Origin: Basfia succiniciproducens
Lineage (GTDB): Bacteria > Pseudomonadota > Gammaproteobacteria > Enterobacterales > Pasteurellaceae
DNA: 64,000 nucleotides
Assembly: GCF_011455875.1 (NCBI RefSeq)
Contig: NZ_CP015031.1
Coordinates: forward strand, 849,405 to 913,404
Reading direction: 5' to 3'
Part shown: piece after piece, positions 25,013 through 34,094 of the stretch
Layout: each line of letters begins with the position of its first letter
Position numbering within the stretch: position 1 is the stretch's first letter
Made by a program: the position numbers and the translations under genes
The notes under the pieces: generated by a model
Told to the model about the DNA's origin: nothing
Database searches by the model: none
Seen by the model: only the letters and a program-made list of their open reading frames with translations

Positions 25013-26683
25013 ATGTCATCACAATTCGTTTTTACGATGCATCGGGTGGGCAAAGTAGTTCCCCCGAAGCGACACATTCTTAAAGATATTTCTCTAAGCT
25101 TCTTCCCCGGAGCAAAAATCGGCGTATTAGGCTTAAATGGTGCGGGTAAATCCACCCTTTTGCGCATTATGGCCGGCGTAGATAAAGAATTTGAAGGCGA
25201 AGCCCGTCCGCAACCGGGGATCAAAATCGGTTATTTACCGCAAGAACCTAAATTAGATCCGCAGCAAACCGTGCGCGAAGCCATTGAGGAAGCGGTTTCT
25301 GAAGTCAAAGGCGCATTAACGCGTTTAGACGAAGTCTATGCGCTTTATGCGGATCCTGACGCCGATTTCGATAAACTCGCTGCGGAACAGGCCGAATTAG
25401 AAGCAGTTATTCAAGCCCATGACGGTCACAATTTAGATAATCAGTTGGAACGTGCGGCGGACGCCTTACGCTTACCGGAATGGGAGGCAAAAATCGAAAA
25501 TTTATCCGGTGGCGAACGCCGTCGTGTGGCCTTATGCCGTTTATTACTGGAAAAACCGGATATGTTGCTGTTAGACGAGCCGACCAACCACTTGGATGCG
25601 GAATCCGTAGCCTGGTTAGAACGCTTCTTGCATGATTATGAAGGTACCGTTGTAGCCATTACCCACGACCGTTACTTCTTAGACAATGTTGCAGGCTGGA
25701 TTTTAGAACTTGACCGCGGCGAAGGCATTCCTTGGGAAGGTAACTATTCTTCCTGGTTGGAACAAAAAGAAAAACGCTTAGCGCAGGAACAAGCGCAGGA
25801 ATCCGCCCGCCAAAAATCCATCGAAAAAGAATTGGAATGGGTACGTCAAAACCCGAAAGGCCGTCAAGCGAAAAGCAAAGCCCGTATGGCCCGCTTTGAA
25901 GAATTGAATTCCGGCGAATACCAAAAACGTAATGAGACCAACGAACTCTTTATTCCGCCAGGCCCTCGTTTAGGTGATAAGGTGCTGGAAGTCGAACATT
26001 TGACTAAATCCTATGGCGAACGCACATTAATTGACGATTTGTCTTTCTCAATCCCTAAGGGTGCCATTGTCGGAATTATCGGTCCCAACGGTGCCGGTAA
26101 ATCTACTTTGTTCCGTATGCTTTCCGGTAAGGAACAACCGGATTCGGGATCTATCACCTTGGGTGAAACGGTGGTGCTGGCCTCGGTAGATCAATTCCGC
26201 GACGCAATGGATGACAAAAAAACCGTATGGGAAGAAGTGTCGAACGGTCAGGATATTTTGACGATCGGTAACTTTGAAATCCCAAGCCGTGCTTATGTGG
26301 GCCGTTTTAACTTCAAAGGGGTTGATCAGCAAAAACGTGTGGGTGAATTATCCGGTGGTGAACGAGGCCGCCTGCATCTTGCGAAACTGCTACAACGTGG
26401 GGGTAACGTTTTATTATTAGATGAACCGACCAATGATCTTGATGTGGAAACTCTACGCGCATTAGAAAACGCGATCTTGGAATTCCCCGGTTGTGTCATG
26501 GTTATCTCGCATGACCGTTGGTTCTTAGACCGTATCGCAACTCATATTTTAGACTATGGTGACGAAGGCAAAGTCACCTTCTATGAAGGTAACTTCTCAG
26601 ACTACGAAGAGTGGAAAAAGAAAACCTTTGGTGCGGAATCTACTCAACCGCATCGTATGAAATACAAACGTATTGCGAAATAG
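25013..26683 (+). CDS. ettA: Energy-dependent translational throttle protein EttA (ABC-F)
   Basis: A 556-residue ABC-F ATPase with two nucleotide-binding domains and no membrane segments. Walker A motifs are 'GLNGAGKST' (about residue 39) and 'GPNGAGKST'; signatures are 'NLSGGERRRVAL' and 'ELSGGERGRLHL'. The linker 'KELEWVRQNPKGRQAKSKARMARFEEL' and the EttA arm region match E. coli EttA closely, and the C-terminus ends in 'KYKRIAK' as in E. coli. It binds the ribosomal E site and gates translation by the ATP/ADP ratio. I chose the ATG at 25013, which gives the E. coli-like N-terminus, over the one at 25001. Confidence 0.96.
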   Translation: MSSQFVFTMHRVGKVVPPKRHILKDISLSFFPGAKIGVLGLNGAGKSTLLRIMAGVDKEFEGEARPQPGIKIGYLPQEPKLDPQQTVREAIEEAVSEVKGALTRLDEVYALYADPDADFDKLAAEQAELEAVIQAHDGHNLDNQLERAADALRLPEWEAKIENLSGGERRRVALCRLLLEKPDMLLLDEPTNHLDAESVAWLERFLHDYEGTVVAITHDRYFLDNVAGWILELDRGEGIPWEGNYSSWLEQKEKRLAQEQAQESARQKSIEKELEWVRQNPKGRQAKSKARMARFEELNSGEYQKRNETNELFIPPGPRLGDKVLEVEHLTKSYGERTLIDDLSFSIPKGAIVGIIGPNGAGKSTLFRMLSGKEQPDSGSITLGETVVLASVDQFRDAMDDKKTVWEEVSNGQDILTIGNFEIPSRAYVGRFNFKGVDQQKRVGELSGGERGRLHLAKLLQRGGNVLLLDEPTNDLDVETLRALENAILEFPGCVMVISHDRWFLDRIATHILDYGDEGKVTFYEGNFSDYEEWKKKTFGAESTQPHRMKYKRIAK

Positions 26684-26706
26684 TTAATATTTCAACCAGC
26701 ATAAAA

Positions 26707-26735
26707 AATGGCTAAACTCGTTAAGTTTAGCCATT
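26707..26735. terminator. Bidirectional terminator between ettA and selD
   Basis: AATGGCTAAACT (26707-26718) and AGTTTAGCCATT (26724-26735) form a perfect 12-bp stem. A T-rich tract follows on the plus strand and a T run follows on the minus strand. The genes converge here. Confidence 0.88.
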
Positions 26736-26751
26736 CCTTTTTTAAAAGCAT

Positions 26752-27840
26752 CTAATCCAATATCCGAATAATCACCGGATCTGAATTATCGACCCGTCTA
26801 CGTAATTCGCCGACTTCAATCAACTCAATACCCGCTTGGGCGGCAAGTTCCAGCAATTGTGTTTCACCCTCAGCTTTAACCGCAACCAATAAACCGCCGG
26901 AAGTTTGCGGATCGCATAAAACCGCTTTTTGAAACTCGGTAATTGCACCAATCTTGATTCCGTAACTCTCATAATTTCGCGTTACTCCGCCGGCTAAACA
27001 GCCTTGCTCGATATAATAAGGTACACCGTCCAGCATTTTAATTTTATTAAAATGTACATCGGCAACCAAATTCGATCCTTCGCAAATTTCAGCCAAATGA
27101 CCTAACAACCCGAATCCGGTTACATCGGTCATCGCGGTGACGGATTCCAATTGCGAGAACTGACTGCCAATTAAATTCATTTGGCACATCACTTCCGTTG
27201 CCAACCCTTTATGTTCGGGTTTCAATTTACCTCGTTTTTCAGCGGTCGTTAAAATACCGATACCCAATGGCTTGGTTAAATAGAGTTTGCTCCCTGCTTC
27301 AGCGGAAGCATTACGTTTTACTTTTTCAGTAGGCACAATTCCCGTTACGGCTAAACCGAAAATAGGTTCCGGCGCATCAATAGAGTGCCCGCCCGCTAAA
27401 GCAATTCCCGCTTCACGACAAGCAAAACGTCCGCCATCCACAATCTTTTGCGCCACCTCTGCCGGCAATACATTAATCGGAAATCCAAGGATTGCGATCG
27501 CCATTATCGGTTTTCCGCCCATAGCGAAAATATCACTAATGGCATTGGTCGCGGCGATACGTCCGAAATCGAACGGATCGTCAACAATCGGCATGAAAAA
27601 GTCCGTGGTACTGATAATACAAGTACCGTTACCAATGTCATAAACCGCCGCATCATCATTAGTGTCGTTCCCCACTAATAAATGAGGATCAACAAATTGT
27701 TCCAGCTGACTGTGTAAAATAGTCCCTAACACCTTAGGAGAAATCTTACAGCCTCAACCTGCGCCATGGCTATACTGAGTCAGCCGAATTTGTTCCGCCT
27801 CGCTTAAAGCCGGTCGAACTTCATTCGCATCATTTTGCAT
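26752..27840 (-). CDS. selD: Selenophosphate synthetase containing selenocysteine
   Basis: The full gene spans 363 codons if the in-frame TGA at 27756-27754 (codon 29) is read as selenocysteine. Around it the frame gives '[24 protein letters not shown]', matching E. coli SelD '[17 protein letters not shown]', with Sec replacing the catalytic Cys17. AAGGAGC sits just before the ATG at 27840. Downstream are '[15 protein letters not shown]', the catalytic-domain '[11 protein letters not shown]' and '[12 protein letters not shown]'. SelD makes selenophosphate from selenide and ATP for tRNA-Sec charging. A Sec-containing SelD is known in Haemophilus. A reader that stops at TGA would wrongly start at GTG 27732. 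A SECIS element is expected just 3' of the TGA; I did not resolve its fold. Confidence 0.95.
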
Positions 27841-28014
27841 GCTAAGCTCCTTGTGTTAAGAAATAGGATTTGCATATTATACCCTGATTTATAACAAAAC
27901 TTGGGATAATTATTATATTTTCCAACCTTATCGGCAAAAAGTCCCTTAAGCGGTTTTAACCTGCTACCGAATCCAGTAGAATAACGCTTAATAAGGATTT
28001 TTAACGACGGAATT

Positions 28015-29013
28015 ATGACAAAACACAAACGCCCAACCTTACAGGATATCGCAAATCATCTAGGCGTTACCAAAATGACGATCAGTCGTTATTTACGTAA
28101 CCCTGCCTCCGTTGCGGAGGAAACCGGTAAGCGCATTGCCAAAGCCATTGAAGAATTCGGTTATATTCCCAACCGGGCGCCGGATATTCTGTCCAATGCC
28201 AAAAGCCGTGCTATCGGTGTGCTTGTGCCCTCTTTAACTAACCAGGTTTTTGCCGATGTTATTAAAGGGATTGAAGAAATCACCGATGAGGCGGGTTATC
28301 AAACCATGCTGGCTCACTACGGTTATAGCGAAAAGAAAGAAGAACAGCGCATTGAAAGTTTGCTCTCTTATAATGTTGACGGCATTATCCTATCGGAAAA
28401 CAGCCATTCCGAGCGTACAAAAAAAATGCTGCAGGTTGCTAATATTCCCGTAATTGAAATTATGGATACCAGCGAAATCGGTATTCAGCAGGTGATCGGT
28501 TTCGACAATATTGCTGCGGCACAGGCGATGGTTGAGACTATGATTAAGCGCGGATACAAAAAAATCGTCTATTTTTCCGCACGGCTGGATAAACGCACTC
28601 AATTAAAAATGCAGGGCTATCAACAAGCAATGAAAAAATATCAGCTGTCGCCACGAATCATTGCTACAAAAGAACATTCCTCGTTTACCCACGGAGCGGA
28701 ATTATTACATCAGGCATTGAAACAATACCCTGATATCGACGGTATTTTCTGTACCAATGACGACCTGGCTATCGGCGCATTATTTGAATGTCAACGTTTG
28801 GGTATTAAGGTTCCCAAGCAAATCGCCATTGCCGGTTTTCACGGGCATGATGTAGGGCAATCCATCACGCCGCAGCTGGCTACGGTTATTACGCCGAGAT
28901 TACAAATCGGGCGAATCGCCGCTCAAGAACTTTTGGCTCGGCTACAAAATATTCCGGCACAGAGTTCGATTATTAATCTGGGTTATCAAATCCATCTGGG
29001 TGAAAGCATATAG
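28015..29013 (+). CDS. gntR: Gluconate-type LacI-family repressor
   Basis: A 332-residue LacI-family regulator collinear with E. coli GntR. The HTH is 'TLQDIANHLGVTKMTISRYL'. The ligand domain has 'YIPNRAPDILSNAKSRAIGVL', 'PSLTNQVFADVIKGIEEITD', 'GYQTMLAHYGY', 'FCTNDDLAIGALFECQRLG' and 'IAGFHGHDVGQ'. GntR represses gluconate uptake and kinase genes and is released by gluconate. None of those targets lies in this window, so the assignment rests on sequence alone. It is divergent from selD and followed by an uptake-signal terminator. Confidence 0.88.
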   Translation: MTKHKRPTLQDIANHLGVTKMTISRYLRNPASVAEETGKRIAKAIEEFGYIPNRAPDILSNAKSRAIGVLVPSLTNQVFADVIKGIEEITDEAGYQTMLAHYGYSEKKEEQRIESLLSYNVDGIILSENSHSERTKKMLQVANIPVIEIMDTSEIGIQQVIGFDNIAAAQAMVETMIKRGYKKIVYFSARLDKRTQLKMQGYQQAMKKYQLSPRIIATKEHSSFTHGAELLHQALKQYPDIDGIFCTNDDLAIGALFECQRLGIKVPKQIAIAGFHGHDVGQSITPQLATVITPRLQIGRIAAQELLARLQNIPAQSSIINLGYQIHLGESI

Positions 29014-29015
29014 TA

Positions 29016-29056
29016 AAAAGTGCGGTTGAAATTTTTGAATTTTCGACCGCACTTTT
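29016..29056 (+). terminator. Inverted uptake-signal pair, gntR terminator
   Basis: AAAAGTGCGGT (29016-29026) and ACCGCACTTTT (29046-29056) pair, and the stem extends inward to about 16 bp with one wobble. It begins 3 bases after the gntR stop. Confidence 0.88.
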
Positions 29057-29079
29057 CTTCCTATTACTAGGTATTCTTT

Positions 29080-29093
29080 TTGACTTTAATCAT
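29080..29093 (+). promoter_or_regulatory. FNR-like box upstream of ytfE
   Basis: TTGACTTTAATCAT matches TTGAT-N4-ATCAA at 8 of 10 positions. It lies about 120 bases ahead of ytfE, a gene often under NsrR or FNR control. I found no clear NsrR box. Confidence 0.3.
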
Positions 29094-29213
29094 GAATTTA
29101 TAACGATTTAATAAAAAATTTCAAAAAGTACTTTGTATTTCTCATTAAATATCCTACTATTTTAGTCAAGTTATTCAAATTCTATTTTCCCCACTACAAA
29201 TTCAGAGGTAATT

Positions 29214-29885
29214 ATGTCTTTTGCAAATCAAAAACTAAGTGACATCGCATTAACCGTTCCCGGCGCAATTCAATTGTTTCGAGAATATGATTTAGATTAT
29301 TGCTGCGGAGGTGCAGTAGAATTAGCCGTTGCCGTACAGGAAAAAAATTTAGATATTAATGAAATCAACGATCGCTTAACCGAATTACAAAATAATCCGG
29401 TAAACGCAGAAGAACAGGATTGGACAAGCGCCTCGTTTGATGAGCTGATTGACTATATTGTGCCTCGTTTTCATGACGGTCACCGTAGTCAGTTGCCCGA
29501 ACTAATTACCCTGGCGGAAAAAGTTGAGCAGGTACACGGCGATCGTCCGGACTGCCCGACCGGGGTTGCCGCCGAATTACGCAATATGCTGACGGATCTT
29601 ACTCAGCATATGATGAAAGAAGAGCAGATTTTATTCCCGATGATTAAGGCGGGCAATTACATGATGGCAAGAATGCCGATTCAGGTAATGGAAATGGAAC
29701 ATGCGGAAATGGGCGATCAGCTGGAAGTATTAAAATCCTTGACCGACAATCTGACGCCGCCCGCCGACGCCTGTACCAGCTGGCTGTCATTATATAGCGG
29801 TATTGAACACTTTATTGATGAATTAATGTTGCATACTCATACGGAAAATAATATTCTTTTTCCTCGCGTGCGTAATGCCGCTTAA
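29214..29885 (+). CDS. ytfE: Di-iron repair protein for nitrosative and oxidative Fe-S damage (RIC)
   Basis: A 223-residue YtfE/ScdA/DnrN family protein. The N-terminal ScdA domain has 'VPGAIQLFREYDLDYCCGG' (Cys pair near residue 30). The hemerythrin-like four-helix domain supplies iron ligands in 'FHDGHRSQLPELI', 'HMMKEEQILFPMI', 'MEMEHAEMGDQL' and 'LMLHTHTENNILFPRV'. It helps repair iron-sulfur clusters damaged by NO or peroxide. GAGGTAA precedes the ATG. It stands alone between terminators. Confidence 0.95.
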   Translation: MSFANQKLSDIALTVPGAIQLFREYDLDYCCGGAVELAVAVQEKNLDINEINDRLTELQNNPVNAEEQDWTSASFDELIDYIVPRFHDGHRSQLPELITLAEKVEQVHGDRPDCPTGVAAELRNMLTDLTQHMMKEEQILFPMIKAGNYMMARMPIQVMEMEHAEMGDQLEVLKSLTDNLTPPADACTSWLSLYSGIEHFIDELMLHTHTENNILFPRVRNAA

Positions 29886-29893
29886 TCTGACAA

Positions 29894-29922
29894 AAAAGTG
29901 CGGTAAATTTTACCGCACTTTT
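29894..29922. terminator. Inverted uptake-signal pair between ytfE and qseC
   Basis: AAAAGTGCGGTAAA (29894-29907) and TTTACCGCACTTTT (29909-29922) are perfect complements; the central bases form the loop. It serves both convergent genes. Confidence 0.88.
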
Positions 29923-29934
29923 GCTTTTATCCGT

Positions 29935-31326
29935 TTAATTCAGTTTAATTATTGAGCGAAAACCAATACATTTGCCTGATTGATCCTTAATGTTCTCAAC
30001 GCTGAATTCATAATGGTGCAATTCGGCAATGCGATGCACAATAGACAAACCTAAACCGCTTCCCTTTTCATTCTGCCCGGCGGGGCGATAAAAACGTTGC
30101 CCTAATTTATTAATATCCTCATCGCTTACCCCATACCCGTTATCTTCAATAACCACGGTATCTTCATTTAAATTCACCTGAATAACGGAACCTTCCGGGC
30201 AATATTTTATACAATTATCAATAAGATTACGCAACATAAGCGAAACTAATAACGGCTGTCCTTTTTTAACCTGAGGCAACGCCTTTCGGTCAAATTTAAT
30301 CTCAATATTTCGTTGCTGAGCATGGCTGTATTGTTCGCTAATTACTGCCGGAATCAGTTGTTCCCAATAAATGGGTTCCAATTCGTTTAGTTGCGATAAA
30401 TTATCCAGACGGGACAAAATAAGCAGCTGTTCGATTAACTGACTCGCCCGATCAATGCCTTTCGTTAAATTATCTAACGCTTGTGTCTGTAATTCAGGCT
30501 CATCGGTAAGCATTTGCGCCACTTCGGTTTGTATTCGCAGAGCGGCTAGAGGGCTACGCAGCTCATGGGCGGCATCAGAGGTAAAACGGCGCTCGCGCCG
30601 GAAAGTTTCCGCCGTACGGGCAAAATAGCCATTCAGGCTTTGCAATAAGGGCAACACTTCCGTCGGCATATCCGCCGTATCAATTAAGTGATTATCTTCC
30701 GGCGATCGTTCTCTTACCTCCACAGAAACACGATTTAATAAGCGTAATTCATGATGAATAACAAAAATAATAAGCCCAATCAGCAACGGCAGACTTGCGA
30801 TCCAAATCCACATCTGACCCAATACGAAATTATTGATTAAGTTATTGCGGTAATCCATTTCCTGTCCGACCGCAATGATCAGATTTTTATCTTTTGAAGG
30901 CAGCCAGAATATACGCCAAGACTCATTTCCTTCCGATAACTTCGTTTCCGTAAAGCCCCGATCCGGCGCAAATTGAAATTTTGCCCCGTTGGCATCATCG
31001 CTTACCAGCATCTCGCCGGAACGGGTAAAAATGGCAAATGCCAAAGCATCATCGTCATAACTCATCGGTGCTCTCAAAGGTGCCAAATGTCTGGCAAACC
31101 GCCCTCTCATATTACGCTCGCGCTGCTGTTCATGCAAAATCTGTTGCAATGAGGAAGAAGATAAGCGCTTTGCCAATAAAATCTGCTGAATATCAAACAT
31201 ATTATTGACTTCCTGACGGACATAATGCCAATTTAACGCGCTTGTTACGCCCCAAATAACCAACGCAATAAAGGAAAGGATCACAATTAACCGAAGTCGA
31301 ATGCTGTTCATCTTCAATAAATTCAT
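29935..31326 (-). CDS. qseC: Sensor histidine kinase QseC
   Basis: A 463-residue membrane sensor. Two membrane segments (about 10-32 and 165-188) flank a periplasmic sensor region. The dimerisation and phosphoacceptor motif is '[21 protein letters not shown]' with His254. The ATPase has 'LIDNCIKYC' (N box), 'VIEDNGYGV' (G1) and '[12 protein letters not shown]' (G2). It is collinear with E. coli QseC, including '[16 protein letters not shown]'. Its ATG overlaps the qseB stop (ATGA), so translation is coupled. In Aggregatibacter and Haemophilus the ygiW-qseBC operon responds to catecholamines and iron; whether that holds here is inference. Confidence 0.94.
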   Translation of the reverse strand: MNLLKMNSIRLRLIVILSFIALVIWGVTSALNWHYVRQEVNNMFDIQQILLAKRLSSSSLQQILHEQQRERNMRGRFARHLAPLRAPMSYDDDALAFAIFTRSGEMLVSDDANGAKFQFAPDRGFTETKLSEGNESWRIFWLPSKDKNLIIAVGQEMDYRNNLINNFVLGQMWIWIASLPLLIGLIIFVIHHELRLLNRVSVEVRERSPEDNHLIDTADMPTEVLPLLQSLNGYFARTAETFRRERRFTSDAAHELRSPLAALRIQTEVAQMLTDEPELQTQALDNLTKGIDRASQLIEQLLILSRLDNLSQLNELEPIYWEQLIPAVISEQYSHAQQRNIEIKFDRKALPQVKKGQPLLVSLMLRNLIDNCIKYCPEGSVIQVNLNEDTVVIEDNGYGVSDEDINKLGQRFYRPAGQNEKGSGLGLSIVHRIAELHHYEFSVENIKDQSGKCIGFRSIIKLN

Positions 31327-31994
31327 TCTTCGTTTTTACCTAAGGCATAACCGACACCATGTACCGTGCGAATAAACTGTTTACCTAATTTTTGACGTAA
31401 ATTATGAATATGCACTTCAAGGGCGTTGCTGCTTACTTCATCGTCCCAGTTATATAATTTCTCCTCAATAAACGAACGGGACAACACCCGCTCTTTGTTC
31501 ATCATAAATAATTCGAGCAAATTATATTCTCTGGTGGTTAACGGAATGTCTTTGCCTTGCAGGCTGACTTTGCGACTGTTCGGATCAAATTTGACTAAGC
31601 TGTGTTCAACGATAGGATTCGCCTGACCGTAGCGACGACGAATCAGCGCCTGTAAGCGGGCAATGACTTCCGCTAAGGCAAAAGGTTTGCATAAATAATC
31701 ATCCGCACCGCGTTGCAAACCGGTAACCCGATCATTCAAGGTATCGCGGGCGGTTAATATTAACACCGGCGTGTCAATTTTTTCATTACGCCATTGTTGC
31801 AGAATATCCATACCGTCCATACCGGGCAAGGTTAGATCTAATACAACAGCATCATAAGGTGCGGATTTTATCGCCTGTAAACCGGTTTTTCCGTCTGTGA
31901 ACCAATCCACTGAAAAGCCTGATTTGGTTAATCCCACTTTGATGCCGTTACCGATTAATGCATCATCTTCAATTAACAATATTCTCATCATCAT
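31323..31994 (-). CDS. qseB: Response regulator QseB (OmpR/PhoB class)
   Basis: About 223 residues. The receiver domain has the acidic pair in '[10 protein letters not shown]', the phosphoacceptor Asp ('[12 protein letters not shown]', Asp51 counted from MRILL) and Lys in 'DDYLCKPFA'. The winged-helix DNA-binding domain ends '[20 protein letters not shown]'. Three ATGs in a row (31994, 31991, 31988) precede 'RILLIEDD', and a GTG at 32003 is also in frame; the exact start is uncertain. It partners QseC, encoded directly downstream. Confidence 0.93.
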   Translation of the reverse strand: MMMRILLIEDDALIGNGIKVGLTKSGFSVDWFTDGKTGLQAIKSAPYDAVVLDLTLPGMDGMDILQQWRNEKIDTPVLILTARDTLNDRVTGLQRGADDYLCKPFALAEVIARLQALIRRRYGQANPIVEHSLVKFDPNSRKVSLQGKDIPLTTREYNLLELFMMNKERVLSRSFIEEKLYNWDDEVSSNALEVHIHNLRQKLGKQFIRTVHGVGYALGKNEE

Positions 31995-32009
31995 GCTACT
32001 CACAATAAA

Positions 32010-32092
32010 TGTAGGGATACACTGCTGCTATCAAATCACAAGAATACAGCAATTTGAGTAAAGACAGACGGACGCAGCAGTGTATTCCTACA
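32010..32092. repeat. Long inverted repeat in the ygiW-qseB gap
   Basis: TGTAGGGATACACTGCTGC (32010-32028) and GCAGCAGTGTATTCCTACA (32074-32092) are complementary except for one base, around a 45-base spacer. It looks like a small MITE-type or REP-type element inserted within the operon. Confidence 0.7.
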
Positions 32093-32134
32093 TCTACTTC
32101 CGGCTATTCTAATTCATTTCATTTCTATAAAAAA

Positions 32135-32152
32135 GGCGACATCGCTGTCGCC
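32135..32152 (-). terminator. Terminator or attenuator after ygiW
   Basis: GGCGACA (32135-32141) and TGTCGCC (32146-32152) with a 4-base loop. On the minus strand it is followed by TTTTTT. It lies between ygiW and qseB and could reduce read-through into qseBC. Confidence 0.75.
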
Positions 32153-32182
32153 ATTAGTTTAATCGCACAATTGCTGCGTTTT

Positions 32183-32782
32183 TTACTGATTATTGCCGGT
32201 TTTATTCCCTTGAGACGGCGCTGCCGCATCTGGTCTAATCTGTTCGATATGAACGGCAAGCACTTCCGTTTTACCCCAGGATTTTTCAACATTCGCTACT
32301 AAACGAACGCGATCATCCGCAGAAAAAATATCGCCGTGCCATGCCCGACGGGAAATTTCTATTTCCAATTCTCCGCTACCGTCTTTAAATACATAATCTT
32401 TTCGACCGACGCGCTTAATGATATTACCTTCCAGCACAATCATTTGATCGTCTTCCCATTTACCGGCATCCGCCACGCGGGTAACCGACTGGTTTGCAAC
32501 AAAACCGCCTCGTTGCCCCATTTGCATTCCCATGTAGGGCGCATTGCCCGGCATATTTTTAAACCCTCTGCGCATATTCGCTCTTCCGTCCGGATAACCT
32601 CGGTTACACATAGCGCCGTTACACATAGGATTATATTCTCTTACCATGCCGCAAGGCATCACTTCATACGCCGGCGCATTGGCTGCTGGCGCATTAGTTT
32701 GCGCGTTGTCCGCCGCATTGGCAAAAAACGCCATACCCATGGTTGATAATGCTAAAATAGTTGCTAAACTTACTTTTTTCAT
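32183..32782 (-). CDS. ygiW: YgiW/YdeI-type periplasmic OB-fold stress protein
   Basis: A 199-residue protein. It has a signal peptide (MKKVSLATILALSTMGMAFFANA), then an unusual region of about 70 residues rich in Met, Cys, Gly and Arg ('MPCGM', 'PMCNGAMCNRGYPDG', 'YMGMQMGQRGG'). The BOF (bacterial OB-fold) domain follows from about residue 100, with 'VLEGNIIKRVGRKDYVFKDGSGELEIEI' and 'VRLVANVEKSWGKTEVLAVHIEQI'. The BOF core matches E. coli YgiW, which is much shorter. It heads the ygiW-qseB-qseC operon typical of Pasteurellaceae. The insert may bind metal; that is inference from composition. Confidence 0.88.
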   Translation of the reverse strand: MKKVSLATILALSTMGMAFFANAADNAQTNAPAANAPAYEVMPCGMVREYNPMCNGAMCNRGYPDGRANMRRGFKNMPGNAPYMGMQMGQRGGFVANQSVTRVADAGKWEDDQMIVLEGNIIKRVGRKDYVFKDGSGELEIEISRRAWHGDIFSADDRVRLVANVEKSWGKTEVLAVHIEQIRPDAAAPSQGNKTGNNQ

Positions 32783-32879
32783 ACTATGTTCTCCTTACCT
32801 CATTGATAATAACCGCTCTTTATTTGAGCTCAGTAAAACATAGAATTATTAAAAAATAATTAAGGACAAAGGAAAAACT

Positions 32880-33995
32880 ATGCGATACGACAAAATGTCC
32901 CCTTTTATTGTAATGGATATTGTAAGAGAGGCGGCAAAATACCCCAACGCCATTCATTTTGAAATAGGTCAACCGGATCTGGCGCCGTCGGAAAAAGTGA
33001 AAAAAGCATTGCAAAGTGCGGTAGAAAATAACAAATTTTCTTATACCGAAAGCTTAGGATTATTGGCGCTGCGGAAAAAAATCTGCCAATATTATGACCG
33101 CACTTATCATGTTAAAATTACGCCGAATCGCGTACTGCTTACTCCCGGCACAAGCGGTGCATTTTTAATCGCCTATGCGCTAACTTTAGCGCAGGATGAT
33201 AAATTAGGTTTGACCGACCCGTCTTATCCCTGCTACAAAAATTTTGCCTATATGATGGATATTCAGCCTGAATTTATGCCCGTGGATAAACATAATTGCT
33301 ATCAGCTTGAGGTTGGGCAATTAAAAGGACGTAACATCAAAGCATTGCAGATTTCCTCGCCGGCGAATCCCACCGGAAATATTTATACCGCCGAAAGTTT
33401 GAAAAGCTTAAACGATTACTGCATGGAAAATCATATTGATTTTATTTCCGATGAGCTTTATCACGGCTTGGTTTATGATCAAAATGCCGCCACCGCCTTA
33501 CAATTCAATCCAAGAGCCTATGTAATTAACGGTTTCTCAAAATATTATTGTATGCCGGGTATGCGTTTGGGCTGGATTATTGTACCGGAAGATAAGGTTC
33601 GCGAAGCGGAAATTATCGCGCAAAATATTTTTATCTCGGCGCCGACATTGAGCCAATATGCCGCACTTGAAGCCTTTGAGGAAGAATTTCTAACGGCGAC
33701 CAAACAAGTATTTCAACAACGGCGCGATTTTTTATACGATGCGTTAAAAGACTTATTCACCATTGAATTTAAACCTCAAGGCGCATTTTATTTATGGGCT
33801 GACGTTTCAAAATATACCGATGACAGCTACCAATTCGCTAAAAAAATGTTGCATGAAATCCAGGTCGCCGCAACGCCGGGCATTGATTTCGGCGAGAACG
33901 GCACCAAACATTATTTGCGCTTCGCCTACACCAGAGACATCGAACATTTACGCGAAGGTGTAGAACGCATGAAACAATGGTTGAAAAATAAATAG
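32880..33995 (+). CDS. Class I/II PLP-dependent aminotransferase
   Basis: A 371-residue fold-type I aminotransferase. The substrate region has 'FEIGQPDLAPSEKV'. PLP site residues appear in 'TPGTSGAFLIAYAL', 'SSPANPTGNIY', 'DELYHGLVYD', and the Schiff-base Lys221 in 'NGFSKYYCMPGMRLGW'. The C-terminal Arg lies in 'YLRFAYTR'. It belongs with the broad aspartate/aromatic/alanine group; the amino donor cannot be decided. AAAGGAA precedes the ATG. It is divergent from ygiW. Confidence 0.9.
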   Translation: MRYDKMSPFIVMDIVREAAKYPNAIHFEIGQPDLAPSEKVKKALQSAVENNKFSYTESLGLLALRKKICQYYDRTYHVKITPNRVLLTPGTSGAFLIAYALTLAQDDKLGLTDPSYPCYKNFAYMMDIQPEFMPVDKHNCYQLEVGQLKGRNIKALQISSPANPTGNIYTAESLKSLNDYCMENHIDFISDELYHGLVYDQNAATALQFNPRAYVINGFSKYYCMPGMRLGWIIVPEDKVREAEIIAQNIFISAPTLSQYAALEAFEEEFLTATKQVFQQRRDFLYDALKDLFTIEFKPQGAFYLWADVSKYTDDSYQFAKKMLHEIQVAATPGIDFGENGTKHYLRFAYTRDIEHLREGVERMKQWLKNK

Positions 33996-34028
33996 TCTTT
34001 CTTCAACACTGATAAAAAATCAAAAAAA

Positions 34029-34070
34029 TTAACCGCACTTTTGATCGAATATCATCAAAAGTGCGGTTAA
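34029..34070. terminator. Inverted uptake-signal pair between the aminotransferase and cysI
   Basis: A perfect 17-bp stem, TTAACCGCACTTTTGAT (34029-34045) with ATCAAAAGTGCGGTTAA (34054-34070), and an 8-base loop. A/T tracts on both sides suit the two convergent genes. Confidence 0.9.
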
Positions 34071-34094
34071 AAATTTTAAAATTTCTGTAAAAGC

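Noticed and set aside
27730-27760. selD as a truncated or frameshifted pseudogene
   Set aside because: There is no frame change; homology continues across a TGA at the catalytic Cys position, where Haemophilus SelD is known to carry selenocysteine.
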